DNA of 64,000 nucleotides from contig OZ231128.1 in assembly GCA_965153355.1 (NCBI GenBank), positions 18,538,001 to 18,602,000 on the forward strand, in the 5' to 3' direction. Positions 1 to 13,400 of the stretch are shown here, in pieces. The notes below the pieces were generated by a model. It did not search any database, had not been told where the DNA came from, and saw nothing but the letters and a program-made list of their open reading frames with translations. Within the stretch, counting starts at the first letter, position 1; the number at the start of each line of letters is the position of its first letter. Position numbers and translations under genes: made by a program. Source of the DNA: Flaccisagitta enflata. Its lineage: Eukaryota; Chaetognatha; Sagittoidea; Aphragmophora.

Positions 1-15
1 CTCTCTCTCTCTCTC

Positions 16-559
16 AAGCAGAGTAAAAAGCAAAAGCTAGTGTCATAAAAGTTAAAGTCAATTTGCGCAACATATGGACTCTTCTCTTGTTTTGGTCCCG
101 ATCAATGCCAGAAGACAGTTCTAACAATACCCTTCCCTTGAAATGAATTTTTATTTTATGAAACATACTGAAAATATTTTAGGATAGAAAAAATATGATA
201 CATTTAGTAAAAAGTATATACCTAAGGAATTTTGATAGTATTTCAAAAACCCATATTTTTGGTACGTATGTATATGTAATAGAAGCTTAAACTATGTAAA
301 TGTCCATATTCTTTTCAATTTTTCCTCAGATGTTTATGTTTTGATTTTGGTAATTGTATGAGTTTTTAGGATGAAATGTTGCACATGTCACATAAGGCTG
401 GACATTAGGATCAATGAAAAATATTGTATATTGCGAAAATGCTAAAAAATGAAACAGAATCAAAAAATCATAAATTGAAAAATATTGATCCTAGAGACCT
501 CTGGTTGGCGCCATTTGAAAAAAAAGAAAGCTCTTTCTTAGCTGTGAATATTAAAAAAT
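16..559. other. AT-rich stretch without gene
   Basis: After a short (CT)n tail the sequence is AT-rich and unique. The longest open frame is about 60 codons, with no recognisable domain. I see no feature here. Confidence 0.5.
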
Positions 560-569
560 GTATCATCCC

Positions 570-690
570 AGGCCGGAAATGGCTCAACTTCCTCAAATGC
601 CTCAAATTGAACTGAGAAAAAACGATTTTTCCCTAACGTTTCAAAAAGTCGAATTACGTAATTCGACTTTTTTCCAATTACATATGTTAC
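570..690 (+). repeat. Dispersed repeat with perfect 30-bp palindrome, copy 1
   Basis: Positions 643-672 form a perfect palindrome (A-run, GTCGAATTAC, its complement, T-run). The roughly 70 bp upstream (GGCTCAACTTCCTCAAAT...) and the bases downstream (TTCCAATTAC) match the block at 25735-25842. There a different but equally perfect 30-bp palindrome sits in the same place. The family is unrecognised. Confidence 0.6.
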
Positions 691-701
691 TTGCTGTCTT
701 C

Positions 702-798
<97 letters not shown>

Positions 799-800
799 GC
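702..800. repeat. (GTT)n microsatellite
   Basis: About 33 nearly perfect GTT units. All frames are open, which only reflects the repeat. Confidence 0.95.
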
Positions 801-816
801 TTTTTCTCACCCGTGT

Positions 817-906
817 TCTTTTTCTTCTTCTTCTTCTTCTTCTTCTTCTCTTTCTTTTTCTTTTTCTTTTTCTTTTTCTTTCTCTTTTTCTTTTTCTTTT
901 TCTTTT

Positions 907-941
<35 letters not shown>

Positions 942-1053
942 TTCTCCTTCTTCTTTTTCTTTTTCTTCTTCTTCTTCTTCTTCTCCTTCTCCTTCTTCTT
1001 TTTCTTCTTCTTCTTCTTCTTCTTCTTCTTCTTCTTCTTCTTCTTCTTCTTCT

Positions 1054-1085
<32 letters not shown>

Positions 1086-1136
1086 CTCTTCTTCTTCCTC
1101 TTCTTGTTCTTCTCCTTCTTCTTGTTCTATTTCTTT
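817..1136. repeat. (CTT)n / (CTTTTT)n polypyrimidine tract
   Basis: A pyrimidine-only plus strand of CTT, CTTTTT and CTC units. Stop codons need purines, so several overlapping frames stay open. None is credible as a gene. Confidence 0.95.
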
Positions 1137-1985
1137 CTTTCCTTCTACTTTTTCTCGTTTTCGTCTCTCCTCTCATAATTTCATTTCTTCATGAAGTTTC
1201 CTTTGTATCTGCATGAATCTTGTTGGTGGTTTTACACGCTCAAATTCGGCCGCCTCCGTTGCTCCCACCGCCGCCGCCGCCGTCGTCGTGCCTGATGGGC
1301 GATGGCACCTCCGCATTCAATGCCACCACTAATGTCCTCCTCATCCCCCTCCTCTTCCTTCTCTTCCTTCTCCTCCTCTTCTTCCTCATTTGTACAGGCT
1401 TTCACCGTATTTGTCCACGCCACAGCCGTCGCCGTCAAAAAAACACTCAGCATTTTGCATCAAAATCACCGCGAAAAATGGCGCGATTGTAATAGTTGGC
1501 TACCAGCTATGACAATTGACATAATATGGTGTCAAGTAGCCAGCATGCATGACTGAAAGTAAAAATGTTACATTGTGTGGGGGTCATCACTGCCCCTGTC
1601 CGGTGTCCACCTGCACACGACTTCTGTAGCCATGAATCCAGCCATATCCTGCTTCTGACATCTATCGTAAAACACCCATAACTGCATCTACCAATCATTC
1701 TCCTAACTAACGTCTAACGGAACCACTTACAACATAAAACTCAAATCAGTAATGATAACATGAAATCTACCATCTTACCGATACCATGAGTGTTTCTGAA
1801 AAAAATGAGTTGCCCGGGGTTACAATATAGTCGCGGACTAGAAGGGGACACTGTAGGTTATTTACATATGCCAGAGGCAACAACCACCAAACAACCCCAA
1901 ATCCTACTTAAATCACCACCTCTGACACCCCAAGGACACCACAATCCCTAAAATCAACTACACAGTAATTTGTTTACATAAGCCA
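1137..1985. other. No gene seen
   Basis: Mixed sequence with a short (GCC)n run near 1262 and pyrimidine-rich DNA to about 1390. From 1500 to 1985 it is unique with no long frame and no recognisable element. Confidence 0.4.
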
Positions 1986-3535
1986 GAGGCAACAACCACC
2001 CATCCCTCCTCTTCGCTGCGTACCACTCCCACGTCTTCCTCCGGCGTCTCCCATCCCTCCTCTTCGCTGCCTACCACTCCCACGTCTTCCTCCGGTGTCT
2101 CCCATCCCTCCTCTTCGCTGCCTACCACTCCTACGTCTTCCTCCGGCGTCTCTCATCCCTCTTCTTTGCAGCCTACCGCTCTGTCTTCCTCCGGCGTCTC
2201 CCATCCCTCCTCTTCGCTGCGTACCACTCCCACGTCTTCCTCCGGCGTCTCCCATCCCTCTTCTTAGTTTTCTATAGTGCTGACCACTCCCACATCTTCC
2301 TCTGGTGTCTCCCATCCCTCCTCTTCGCTGCCTACCACTCTCACGTCTTCCTCCGGCGTCTCCCATCCCTCTTCTATGCTGCCAACCACTCCCACATCTT
2401 CCTCCGGCGTCTCTCATCCCTCCTCTTCGCTGCTTACCTCTCCCACATCTTCCTCTGGCGTCTGTCATCCCTCCTCTTCGCTGCTTACCCCTCCCACATC
2501 TTCCTCTGGCGTCTCTCATCCCTCCTCTTTGCTGCTTACCCCTCCCACATCTTCCTCTGGCGTCTCCCATCCCTCCTTTTTGCTGCCAACCACTCTCACA
2601 TCTTCCTCCAGCGTCTCCCATCCCTCCTCTTTGCTGCCTACCACTCCCACATCTTCCTCCAGCGTCTCCCATCCCTTCTCTTTGCTGCCTACCACTCCCA
2701 CGTCTTCCTCCAGCGTTTCCCATCCCTCCTCTTTGCTGCCTACCACTCCCATCTTCCTCTGGCGTCTCCCATCCCTCCTCTTCGCTGCCTACCACTCCCA
2801 CGTCTTCCTCCGGCGTCTCCCATCCCTCCTCTTCGCTGCCCACCACTCCCACGTCTTCCTCCGGCGTCTCCCATCCCTCCTCTTTGCTGCCTACCACTCC
2901 CACGTCTTCCTCCGGCGTCTCCCATCCCTCCTGTTTGCTGCCAACCAATCCCACGTCTTCCTCCGGCGTCTCCCATCCCTCCTCTTTGCTGCCTACCACT
3001 CCCACGTCTTCCTCTGGCGTCTCCCATCCCTCCTCTTCGCTGCCCACCACTCCCACGTCTTCCTCCGGCGTCTCCCATCCCTCCTCTTTGCTGCCTACCA
3101 CTCCTACGTCTTCCTCCGGCGTCTCTCATCCCTCTTCTTTGCTGCCTGCCGCTCTGTCTTCCTCCGGCGTCTCCCATCCCTCCTCTTCGCTGCCTACCAC
3201 TCCCACATCTTCCTCCGGCGTCTACCATCCCTCCTCTTTGCTGCTTACCACTCCCACATCTTTCTCTGGCGTCTCCCAATCCTCCTCTTTACTACCTTCC
3301 ACTCCCTCATCTTCCTCTTGCGTCTCCCATCCCTCCTTTTCGCTACCTACCAATCCCACGTCTTCCTCCGGCGTCCCCCATCCCTCCTCTTTGCTGCCTA
3401 CCACTCCCACATCTTTCTCTGGCGTCTCCCAATCCTCCTCTTTACTGCCTTCCACTCCCACGTCTTCCTCTAGTGTCTCCCATCCCTCCTCCTCGCTGTC
3501 TACCACTCCCACATCTTCCTCCGGCGTCTCCCATA
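1986..3535. repeat. 51-bp minisatellite
   Basis: About 30 copies of a 51-bp unit (core CCTCCTCTTCGCTGCCTAC / CACGTCTTCCTCCGGCGTCT). Because 51 is divisible by 3, frames on both strands stay open and give 17-residue repeats. A 2-bp deletion near 2749, other indels and shortened units (near 2170 and 3150) shift the frame. Together with the lack of any non-repetitive domain, this argues that the array is non-coding. Confidence 0.9.
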
Positions 3536-3866
3536 TCGACGTCTCGTTTCCTGCCGGCGTCGTCGTGGTGGTGGCGGTTTTTGCCGGCGCCGAGTCTGCG
3601 CCGGTTTCTCTCTTCATTTTCTCCTTTTCCATACTTGCCTTCCCATTTATTAAATCCATTTCTCCCGCTCTTCTCTCTTTCAGGCCATATTTCTTTCTTC
3701 CCACAACCAACTTCTTTTTTCCACTTCGTGACATTTCTACTTTCTTGGCTAAGGATGTGTCTGTCTTTTGGCTCTGTCTTTTTTGTGTGTTGTGGGTAAA
3801 GATTTGTATGTGTCTCTCTGTGTCGCTCTGTATCTGTCTCTGTCACTGTTTCTCTGTCACTGTTTC

Positions 3867-3880
<14 letters not shown>
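3536..3880. other. Unique stretch, no gene seen
   Basis: Pyrimidine-rich unique sequence following the minisatellite. No exon-like signal is evident. Confidence 0.4.
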
Positions 3881-3884
<4 letters not shown>

Positions 3885-3965
<81 letters not shown>

Positions 3966-4056
3966 TCTGTCTGTGCTGGAGTTTACTTTGTCTGTCTGTC
4001 TGTCTGTCTTAGTCTGTCCGTGTATGCTTGTAACTTCTTCTGTCTGTCGTGAGTCC

Positions 4057-4110
<54 letters not shown>

Positions 4111-4140
4111 CTCTCTCTATATATATATATATATATATCT
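3885..4140. repeat. (CTGT)n, (CT)n and (TA)n tracts
   Basis: A (CT)n tract at 3885-3960, CTGT-type repeats to 4050, a second (CT)n at 4057-4103, then (TA)n at about 4119-4138. Confidence 0.9.
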
Positions 4141-4329
4141 CACACACTCACTCTCTTTTCCTCTCTCTTTTTGTCTCTCTCCCTCTGTTCTCAAAAGGGA
4201 GCGAAAACCACCAAATCTTGAAATTCAACTTGAGAATTCCCCCTTTGCTTCTGAAGAACCATGAGAGTTCATGTTCTTAGCTTGTTCCTCTTTTGACAAC
4301 TTGAAATTTCATTCGCCAACTTGTAACCC

Positions 4330-5105
4330 ATTGTGACGTGACGCCACTGCTGGATGAATTTTACTGTAACACTTTGTGGCCTGAAACCACTGCTGGACGA
4401 ATTTTACTGTAACACTTTGTAACGTGATGCCACTGCTGGATGAATTTTACTATAACACTTTGTAATGTGATGCTACTGCTGGATAAATTCTACTGTTACA
4501 ATTTGTGATGTGACGACAATTTTACTGTAACGCTTTGTGGCGTGAAACCACTGCTGGATGAATTTTACTGTAACACTTTGTGGCGTGAAGCCACTGCTGG
4601 ATGAATTTTACTATAACACTTTGTAACGTGACGCTACTGCTGGATAAATTTTACTGTTACAATTTGTGATGTGACGCCACTGCTGGATGAATTTTACTGT
4701 AACACTTTGTGGCGTGAAACCACTGCTGGATGACTTTTACTGTGACACTTCGTGGCGTGAAGCCACTGCTGGATGAATTTTACTATAACACTTTGTAATG
4801 TGACGCTACTGCTGGATAAATTTTACTGTTACAAGTTGTGATGTGATGCCACTGCTGGATGAATTTTACTGTAACACTTTGTAAAGTGACGCCGCTGCTG
4901 GATAACTTTTGATGTAACCCTTTGTGATGTGATGCCACTGCTGGATGAATTTTACTGTAACGCTTTGTGGCATGATACCACTGCTGGATGAATATGTCGT
5001 ACTATCGTTTGACATGTAGCCACTGCTAGATAGAGTTTACTGCGCCTCCTCGCAACATGACCCTTTTACCTGATCGATTTGATTGTGATCCTTTGTGATG
5101 TGACG
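4330..5105. repeat. 43-bp tandem repeat
   Basis: About 16 diverged copies of a 43-bp unit containing CCACTGCTGGATGAATTTTA and CTGTAACACTTTGTGRCG. The array ends where LTR-like sequence begins, so it may be the expanded U3 of an LTR. Confidence 0.85.
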
Positions 5106-5445
5106 CCGAAAAGAGAAAATAAAGAAATTGAAGTAAGAATTGGACACCATAAATGACTGATATTTATTGTATAGTCCAGGAATGTTCCCCTTTCACGTTA
5201 GTCATATGACACTGTGATGTATGAACTTGTCCCGTTTCGTTTCACGTTAGTCATATGCCACCGTACTGTGTGAACTTATCCTCAGGTCTCCAAGGTTCAA
5301 TTATTCTCAGATTTCGTGGCAGCCGTCGAGAGTCGATGGTAATTCCCTCAAGGCTCAGGAATAAAGTATGCATTCATTCACATCTTTGTGTAATTTTCAC
5401 CATAGATTCCTCCTCCTTGGCGACCTGACTACGAAAACAACATCT
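5106..5445 (+). mobile_element. Possible solo-LTR 3' portion
   Basis: An AATAAA polyadenylation signal lies near 5361. It is followed by a T-rich stretch and then TTGGCGACCTGAC at 5417, which resembles a primer-binding site just outside an LTR. A duplicated segment, TTTCACGTTAGTCATATG, occurs at about 5190 and 5239. No gag or pol sequence is visible, so this would be at most a remnant, perhaps with the preceding 43-bp array as part of the LTR. Confidence 0.25.
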
Positions 5446-5755
5446 GCCATAGTTTGTATGATCTTTAAAACTGTCTCTTTGTAGATGTCGGTGTCAGGGT
5501 TTATATTTTTCTGTACTTCGATAATGACTACCATGTAATAGCCAATTTGTGCGCCTTGTGGAGGAACGGATTGATTTTATGGAGCATAAAAATTGCATCC
5601 AGTGGAAAACATTCTTGTGTGAAAACAAGTAACCTGCGGTTACATAAGGTCGCGGACGGGGGGGGGGGGCTGGCGCGTACAACACGTCTTATAGAGGCGC
5701 GTGTCTGCGTCTAAAAATCGACTATCAATAATGTACCTGAATTCCTACTCGGTTG

Positions 5756-6090
5756 TTTTTAGATGCGTCCTCCAGGAACGCATCTCTATAAGAGGGTCTG
5801 TCCGTCCGTCCGTCCGTCCGTCCTTCCGTCCGTCCGTCCGTCCGTCCGTCCGTCCGTCCGTCTGTCCGTCCGTCCGTCCGTCGGTCCGTTACGCCTGTGC
5901 AAAAACCGCGTTTCTCGGCTGTTTTTGGTCACGGTGAGATCCTAAACTTGAATAAATGATCAACCTACATGTTTTGAGAGTCTTTTCACCCGTCTGTTCG
6001 TCCATCTGTCTCTCCATACATATGTCGCATGATCAATACACGCTGACACAGTCCGGACGCATCGTTGCCCGGTCAGGCTTGTTGTTTCTT
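5756..6090 (+). mobile_element. Hairpin-(GTCC)n repeat, AGATGCG subfamily, full copy
   Basis: A T-run precedes the hairpin AGATGCGT...ACGCATCT at 5761-5785. Next comes CTATAAGAGGGTCTGTCC and a (GTCC)n array to about 5890. Far downstream, GGACGCATCGTTGCC (about 6057) complements the 5' arm of the hairpin. A second small hairpin, GCC-CGGTCA-GGC, and TTGTT end the element. The family is non-coding. Confidence 0.75.
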
Positions 6091-6239
6091 GTGGGTTGCT
6101 TGATTTGATTGAGTTTAGTTCCGCGGCTTTCAACAAAACAGAATATTCAGGTGTTTTTGCTGCATAAGGGGAAAAAAGCAAGTTTCTCCCGAGACACTTA
6201 ACGTTAAAATCTCTGTCCTTCTATCTTTCTCTGTCCTGT

Positions 6240-6295
6240 TTGTCTGTATGTCTGTATGTCTGTCTGTCTGTCTGTCTGTCTGTCCAACTAGCTGT

Positions 6296-6392
<97 letters not shown>

Positions 6393-6532
6393 CGATTCGC
6401 TGCTTTACTATTTTCCTCTTAAATAGATTCACCTCCCTTTCGATTAGCTTCCTTCGCATATTTTTCCCCAGCAAAACTTAAACTCTTTCTGGCTGCTATC
6501 TATGCCGCAGTCTGTCTGTGTAAGGGAACATG

Positions 6533-6625
<93 letters not shown>
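6240..6625. repeat. (CTGT)n and two (CT)n tracts
   Basis: (CTGT)n at 6240-6285, (CT)n at 6299-6390 and 6535-6623, with unique pyrimidine-rich sequence between them. Confidence 0.95.
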
Positions 6626-6626
<1 letters not shown>

Positions 6627-6780
6627 CCATATATTAACTCGTTCAGCCTTTCATTTAGTCTTCTTTGCTCTGTCAATCTTACTTTTCAATTCCTTCTTAA
6701 TATTGCTTCCTCCATTCTGCGCACTTTCAATCTCAAGCCGCTTTTAAAACTTTCTCTCACATCACATCACTACAGTCTTT

Positions 6781-6897
6781 TTAAACGCGTGCTACGCGAC
6801 TCCACATCCCGCTTGGTCGGTCGGTCGGTCGGTGGGTCGGTCGGTGGGTCGGTCGGTCGGTCAGTCGGTCGGTCGGTCGGTCGGTCGGTCGGTCCTT
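6781..6897 (+). mobile_element. Truncated hairpin-(GGTC)n repeat
   Basis: TTTTTAAACGCGTGCTACGC is a damaged AGTCGCG head, followed by CGACTCCACATCCCGC and a (GGTC)n array. The internal complement and tail are missing. Confidence 0.6.
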
Positions 6898-7184
6898 TCC
6901 TTACTTTAATCTTTTTATCTGCATTTTTCACTTTGTTTGTCTTAGTCAGTGTCCGCATTCACTCCCCTGAGCTGTAACGGCCTCTTTTTGCTGTTTTCTT
7001 CCATACTTTAATCTTTTAATCTGCATTTTTCACTTTTGGTGTCTCTTGTCAGTTTCCGCATTCACCGCCTCCGCACGAAGATAACTGAACATGAAAATGA
7101 ATATCAGTACTTTGGCAACTCCCTCCTGCTTTTGCCTCCGCCTTTCCACTTCCACATTGATTCCCCCTTGTTTCTACCATATCG

Positions 7185-8399
7185 CCTTCTCAGCCCATAC
7201 CTCATCTGTCACCTCCTCCCCATTTTCTTGACCTCATCTATCACCTCAACATTTTCACAACCTCATTTATCACCTCCTCATTTTTTTGACCTCATCTATC
7301 ACCTCCCCATTTTCTTGACCTCATCGATCACCTCCTCCCTATTATCTTGACCTCATCGATCACCTCCTCCCTATTATCTTGACCTCATCTATCACCTCCT
7401 CCCCATTTTCTCCACCTTATCTATCACCTCCTCCCTATTTTCTCGATCTCATCTCTCACCTGCTCCCCATTTTCTTGACCTCATCTATCACCTCCTCCCC
7501 ATTTTCTCGATCTCATCTATCACCTCCTCCCCATTTTCTTGACCTCATCTAACACCTCCTCCCCATTTTTTCAACCTCATCTATCACCTCCTCCCCATTT
7601 CCTCAACCTCATCTATCACCTCCTTCCCATTTTCTCGACCTCATCTATCACCTCCTCCCTATTTTCTCAACCTCATCTATCACAACCTCCCCATTTTCTC
7701 AACCTCATCTCTCACCTCCTTACCATTTTCTAGACCTTATCTATCACCTCCTCCCCATCTTCTTGACATCATCTATCACCTCCTCCCCATTTTCTCGACC
7801 TCATTTATCACAACCTCCTCATTTTCTCAACCTCATCTATCACCTCCTCCCCATTTTCTCGACCTCATCTATCACCTCCTCCCCATTTTCTTGACCTCAT
7901 CTATCACCTCCTCCCCTATTTTCTCGACCTCATCTATCACCTCCTCCCTGTTTTCTCGACCTCATCTCTCACCTCCTCCCCATTTTCTCGACCTCATCTA
8001 TCACCTCCTCCCCATTTTCTCGACCTCATCTCTCACCTCTTCCCCATTTTCTCAACCTCATCTTTCACCTCCTCCCCATTTTCTCAACCTCATCTTTCAC
8101 CTCCTCCACATTTTCTCAACCTCATCTATCACCTCCTCCCCATTTTCTCGACCTCACCTATCACCTCCTCCCCATTTTCTCGACCTCATCTATCACCTCC
8201 TCCCCATTTTCTCGACCTCATCTATCACCTCCTCCCCATTTTCTCGACCTCATCTATCACAACCTCCTTATTTTCTCAACCTCATCTATCACCTCCTCCC
8301 CATTTTCTCGACCTCATCTATCACCTCCTCCCCATTTTCTCGACCTCATCTATCACCTCATCCCCATTTTCTTGACCTCATCTATCACCTCCTCCCCAT
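7185..8399. repeat. 32-bp minisatellite, left part
   Basis: Tandem copies of a 32-bp unit (CCTCATCTATCACCTCC followed by TCCCCATTTTCTCGA). Units become more uniform toward the 377-bp insertion. Confidence 0.95.
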
Positions 8400-9522
8400 A
8401 TGAAAGTTGAAACAACATTGCCCTTACAAAAGGAGGCCAGAATTCTCCAATTTACAAAGGATGAAAGCCTTGCAAGCTTTCAATGGTGTTTACTCCGGAT
8501 TGCTCACAACTATCCTTTATCAATGACAAACAAAAAAAGATGCTTACCTGACAAAACTATCAGCTTGACTGCATACCTCACTAGTATAGGGTCGGACAGG
8601 CCTATACCATTTAGTATACACAAAATATCTTACAAAAGTAACAATCAAAGATTACTAATGCACTGGTGGAAGTACTGACACTAGCAATATTGATTAGAAA
8701 ACCATACCCTTAGAGGCAAGAATCGAGGTACAACCATATGGGACCGCCGGCATTCTCTACCAAGGTACTGATACTTATGAAAGTTGAAACAACATTGCCC
8801 TTACAAAAGGAGGCCAGAATTCTCCAATTTACAAAGGATGAAAGCCTTGCAAGCTTTCAATGGTGTTTACTCCGGATTGCTCACAACTATCCTTTATCAA
8901 TGACAAACAAAAAAAGATGCTTACCTGACAAAACTATCAGCTTGACTGCATACCTCACTAGTATAGGGTCGGACAGGCCTATACCATTTAGTATACACAA
9001 AATATCTTACAAAAGTAACAATCAAAGATTACTAATGCACTGGTGGAAGTACTGACACTAGCAATATTGATTAGAAAACCATACCCTTAGAGGCAAGAAT
9101 CGAGGTACAACCATATGGGACCGCCGGCATTCTCTACCCAGGTACTGATACTTATGAAAGTTGAAACAACATTGCCCCTTAAAAAGGAAGTAGAATTCTC
9201 CAATTACACACAAAAAGGATAGAAAAGCCTTTTAACTGTGGTGTTTTTACTCGGATTGCTCACAACTATCCTTTATCAAAGACAAAAAAAAAAGATGCTT
9301 ACCTGACAAAACTATCAGCTTGACTGCATACCTCACTAGTATAGGGTCGGACAGGCCTATACCATTTAGTATACACAAAATATCTTACAAAAGTAACAAT
9401 CAAAGATTACTAATGCACTGGTGGAAGTACTGACACTAGCAATATTGATTAGAAAACCATACCCTTAGAGGCAAGAATCGAGGTACAACCATATGGGACC
9501 GCCGGCATTCTCTACCAAGGTA
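8400..9522. repeat. 377-bp tandem trimer inside the minisatellite
   Basis: Three copies start at 8401, 8778 and 9155, a period of 377 bp. Copies 1 and 2 are essentially identical. Copy 3 differs strongly in its first 140-150 bp (short indels and substitutions) and is then nearly identical. Frames of 92 and 105 codons occur in copies 1 and 2, have no recognisable domain, and are broken in copy 3, so I do not call them genes. Both flanks are the 32-bp minisatellite. Confidence 0.9.
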
Positions 9523-10432
9523 CCACATCTATATTCTCGACCTCATCTCTCACCTCCTCCACATTTTCTTGACCTCATCTATCACCTCCTTCCCATTTTC
9601 GTGACATCATCTATCACCTCCTCCCCATTTTCTCGACCTCATCAATCACCTCCTCCCCATATTCTCAACCTCATCTATCACCTCCTCCCCATTTTCTCAA
9701 CCTCATCTATCACCTCCTCCCCATTTTCTCGACCTCATCTATCACCTCCTCCCCATATTCTCTACCTCATCTTGCTCCACCCCTCCCCTCCCATTTTCTC
9801 AGCCTCATCTATCTGCCTCCTCCCATTTTCTCGACCTCATCTATCACCTCCTCCCCATTTTCTCGACCTCATCTATCACCTCCTCCCCATTTTCTTGACC
9901 TCATCTATCACCTCCTCCCCATATTCTCGACCTCATCTATCACCTCCTCCCCATTTTCTCGACCTCATCTATCACCTCCTCCCCATTTTCTCGACCTCAT
10001 CTATCACCTCCTCCCCATTTTCTCGACCTCATCTATCACCTCCTCCCCATTTTCTCGACCTCATCTATCACCTCCTCCCCATTTTCTCGACCTCATCTAT
10101 CACCTCCTCCCCATTTTCTCGACCTCATCTATCACCTCCTCCCCATTTTCTCAACCTCATCTATCACCTCCTCCCCATTTTCTCAACCTCATCTATCACC
10201 TCCTCCCAATTTTCTCGACCTCATCTATCACCTCATCCCCATTTTCTCGACCTCATCTATCACCTCCTCCCCATTTTCTCGACCTCATCTATCACCTCCT
10301 CCCCATTTTCTCGACCTCATCTATCACCTCCTCCCCATTTTCTCGACCTCATCTATCACCTCCTCCCCATTTTCTCGACCTCATCTATCACCTCCTCCCC
10401 ATTTTCTCGACCTCATCTATCACCTCCATCGC
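9523..10432. repeat. 32-bp minisatellite, right part
   Basis: Same unit as 7185-8399. The last 600 bp are highly homogeneous, which suggests recent expansion. Confidence 0.95.
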
Positions 10433-10809
10433 GTCGACGTCATTTTTTTCCCTTTTGACATTCAAATTGTGTAAGAAAAAAAATCCGGCTTTCATCTCAT
10501 ATTTCTTTTCTTTTCTTTTTTTACTTTTCCCTTTTTTTTCCCTTTTTCTCTCCCTTTTCCATTCTTTTCTATTCTTCTTTTAGTTCAGTTCCACAACTTC
10601 TTCCCGTCTCCCAGATTTACTAGCTGTAGTATTCTGTCTTCCTGTCTGTCTTCGTTATCATCTGATATTCTATGCGTCTGTCACTTTTTGTAAGACGGTG
10701 TGCTAGTTAATCTGTTGCTACTTCCAGTCTGTCTCAGATATAGACCCGCCTTTGCCCATCATGCATCACGCAGTTTATATGATTTCCTTGTCATTTTGTA
10801 CTTCTCTGT
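10433..10809. other. No gene seen
   Basis: Pyrimidine-rich then unique sequence, with no open frame of note. Confidence 0.4.
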
Positions 10810-10968
10810 TTATAGTTGCGGACACGCAACTCTATAAGAGGCTTTGCCCGTTGGTCCGTCCGTTCATCCGTCCGTAGGTTCGTCCGTCCATGGTGATCGA
10901 GTTGAAAAGTGGCAAAAAGAGCGTCCGCAACGATATTGTGACCCCGCGTCACTTGTATCTTGTATTAT
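10810..10968 (+). mobile_element. Hairpin repeat, AGTTGCG subfamily, short full copy
   Basis: The head hairpin AGTTGCGGACACGCAACT spans 10814-10831. CTATAAGAGGCTTTGCCCG and a short degenerate GTCC array follow. Internal GTCCGCAACGATATTG is complementary to the 5' arm plus loop. The tail hairpin is GTGAC-CCCGC-GTCAC followed by TTGT. At about 160 bp, it is one of the shortest complete copies. Confidence 0.8.
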
Positions 10969-11039
10969 TTCTAGATTCTTGGTTTTTGGTCGCAGAGATA
11001 AGTCTCCGTTACTTGACGTTAGTCGTTATGTGACATTTT

Positions 11040-11252
<213 letters not shown>

Positions 11253-11368
11253 CCACCCTTTGCTCGTGTTTTCTATTTTGTGTTGCCTCCCGTAGCTTCC
11301 ACGGATTTTGGAATAAACGATTTTCTATTTTTTCCTTTTTGTTTCTTCGCTAAGAAACCCGAGCTGTC

Positions 11369-11406
11369 ACTCAAAACAAAGAAAAAGGCCGTGTTCTTAC
11401 TGTTAC
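11369..11406 (+). repeat. Isolated unit of the 36-bp minisatellite
   Basis: CACTCAAAACAAAGAAAAAG followed by GCCGTGTTCTTACTGTTACT matches the repeat unit of the array at 12937-13400, about 1.5 kb downstream. Confidence 0.7.
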
Positions 11407-12324
<918 letters not shown>

Positions 12325-12354
12325 TCTTCTTCTTTTCCTTGTCTTCCAGTCTTC

Positions 12355-12666
12355 CTCTTCTTCTTCTTCTCCCTCTTCTCCCTCTTCTCCCTCTACTCCT
12401 TCTCGTTCTTCTCATTCTTCTCATTCTTCTCATTCTTCTCGTTCTTCTCATTCTTCTCATTCTTCTCATTCTTCTCATTCTTCTCATTCTTCTCATTCTT
12501 CTCGTTCTTCTCGTTCTTCTCGTTCTTCTCATTCATCTCCTTCTCCTTCTTCTCCTTCTTCTCCCTCTTCTCGTTCTCCTTCTTCTCCTTCTTCTTCTTC
12601 TTCTTCTTCTTCTTCTTCTTCTTCTTCTTCTTCTTCTTCTTCTTCTTCTTCTTCTTCTTCTTCTTC
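12355..12666. repeat. (CTTCTCATT)n and (CTT)n tract
   Basis: A 9-bp unit TTCTCATTC is repeated from about 12410 to 12530, flanked by CTT/CTC repeats and a pure (CTT)n run at 12590-12665. Confidence 0.95.
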
Positions 12667-12936
12667 CGTTATTCGTTGTTGGTTGGCCTCGCAATCGATG
12701 CATCATAAAACATCGAGCCAAAGTTTCATAGAGAAAATCAGTGCAGTCAAACTGATGAAAAAAAATATGGCGGCAAAATATCTGAGGGTGGTAATGATGA
12801 TAGCGATTGTGATTCTAAATCTTAGTTTTGTCAAAAAATTACCTTTTTTCACCGTTTCCACACAATTTTCAATGAGGAATTCAAAAATCAGGGTCTCGAG
12901 AGCCTCAGACAACGTCTTGAGGTTCTTTTGAGAAAA
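12667..12936. other. No gene seen
   Basis: Unique sequence between two repeat arrays, with no domain or exon signature. Confidence 0.4.
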
Positions 12937-13400
12937 CTTACTGTTACTCATAACAAAGAAAAAGGCCACGTTCTTACTGTCACTCAAAACAAAGAAAAAG
13001 GCCGTGTTCTTACTGTCACTCAAAACAAAGAAAAAGGCCACGTTCTTACTGTCACTCAAAACAAAGAAAAAGGCTGTGTTCTCACTGTCACTCAAAACGA
13101 AGAAAAAGGCCATGTTCTTACTGTCACTCAAAACAAAGAAAAAGGCCACGTTTTTACTGTCACTCAAAACAAAGAAAAGGCCGTGTTCTTACAGTCACTC
13201 ATAACAAAGAAAAATGCTGTGTTCTTACTGTCAACAAAGAAAAGGGCCGTGTTCTTACTGTCACTCATAACAAAGAAAAAGGCCATGTTCTTACTGTCAC
13301 TCAAAACAAAGAAAAACGCTGTGTTCTTACTGTCAACAAAGAAAAAGGCTGTGTTCTGAATATCACTCGAAACAAGGGAAGCGGCCTTGTTCTTACTGTT
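12937..13400. repeat. 36-bp minisatellite
   Basis: About 12 units of TTACTGTCACTCAAAACAAA + GAAAAAGGCCACGTTC. The unit is a multiple of 3, so 12-residue repeats appear in open frames, but one-base losses (near 13177) and shortened units break them. Confidence 0.9.

Noticed and set aside
1974-3734. Long frames on both strands encoding 17-residue repeats
   Set aside because: They reflect a 51-bp tandem unit, the frame is broken by indels not divisible by three, and no unique domain or signal is attached.
8400-9055. 92- and 105-codon frames in the 377-bp trimer
   Set aside because: No domain, no start context, and the third copy breaks the frame.
7891-10458. Frames of 170 and 321 codons with histidine/serine/proline repeats
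   Set aside because: Purely the 32-bp minisatellite.
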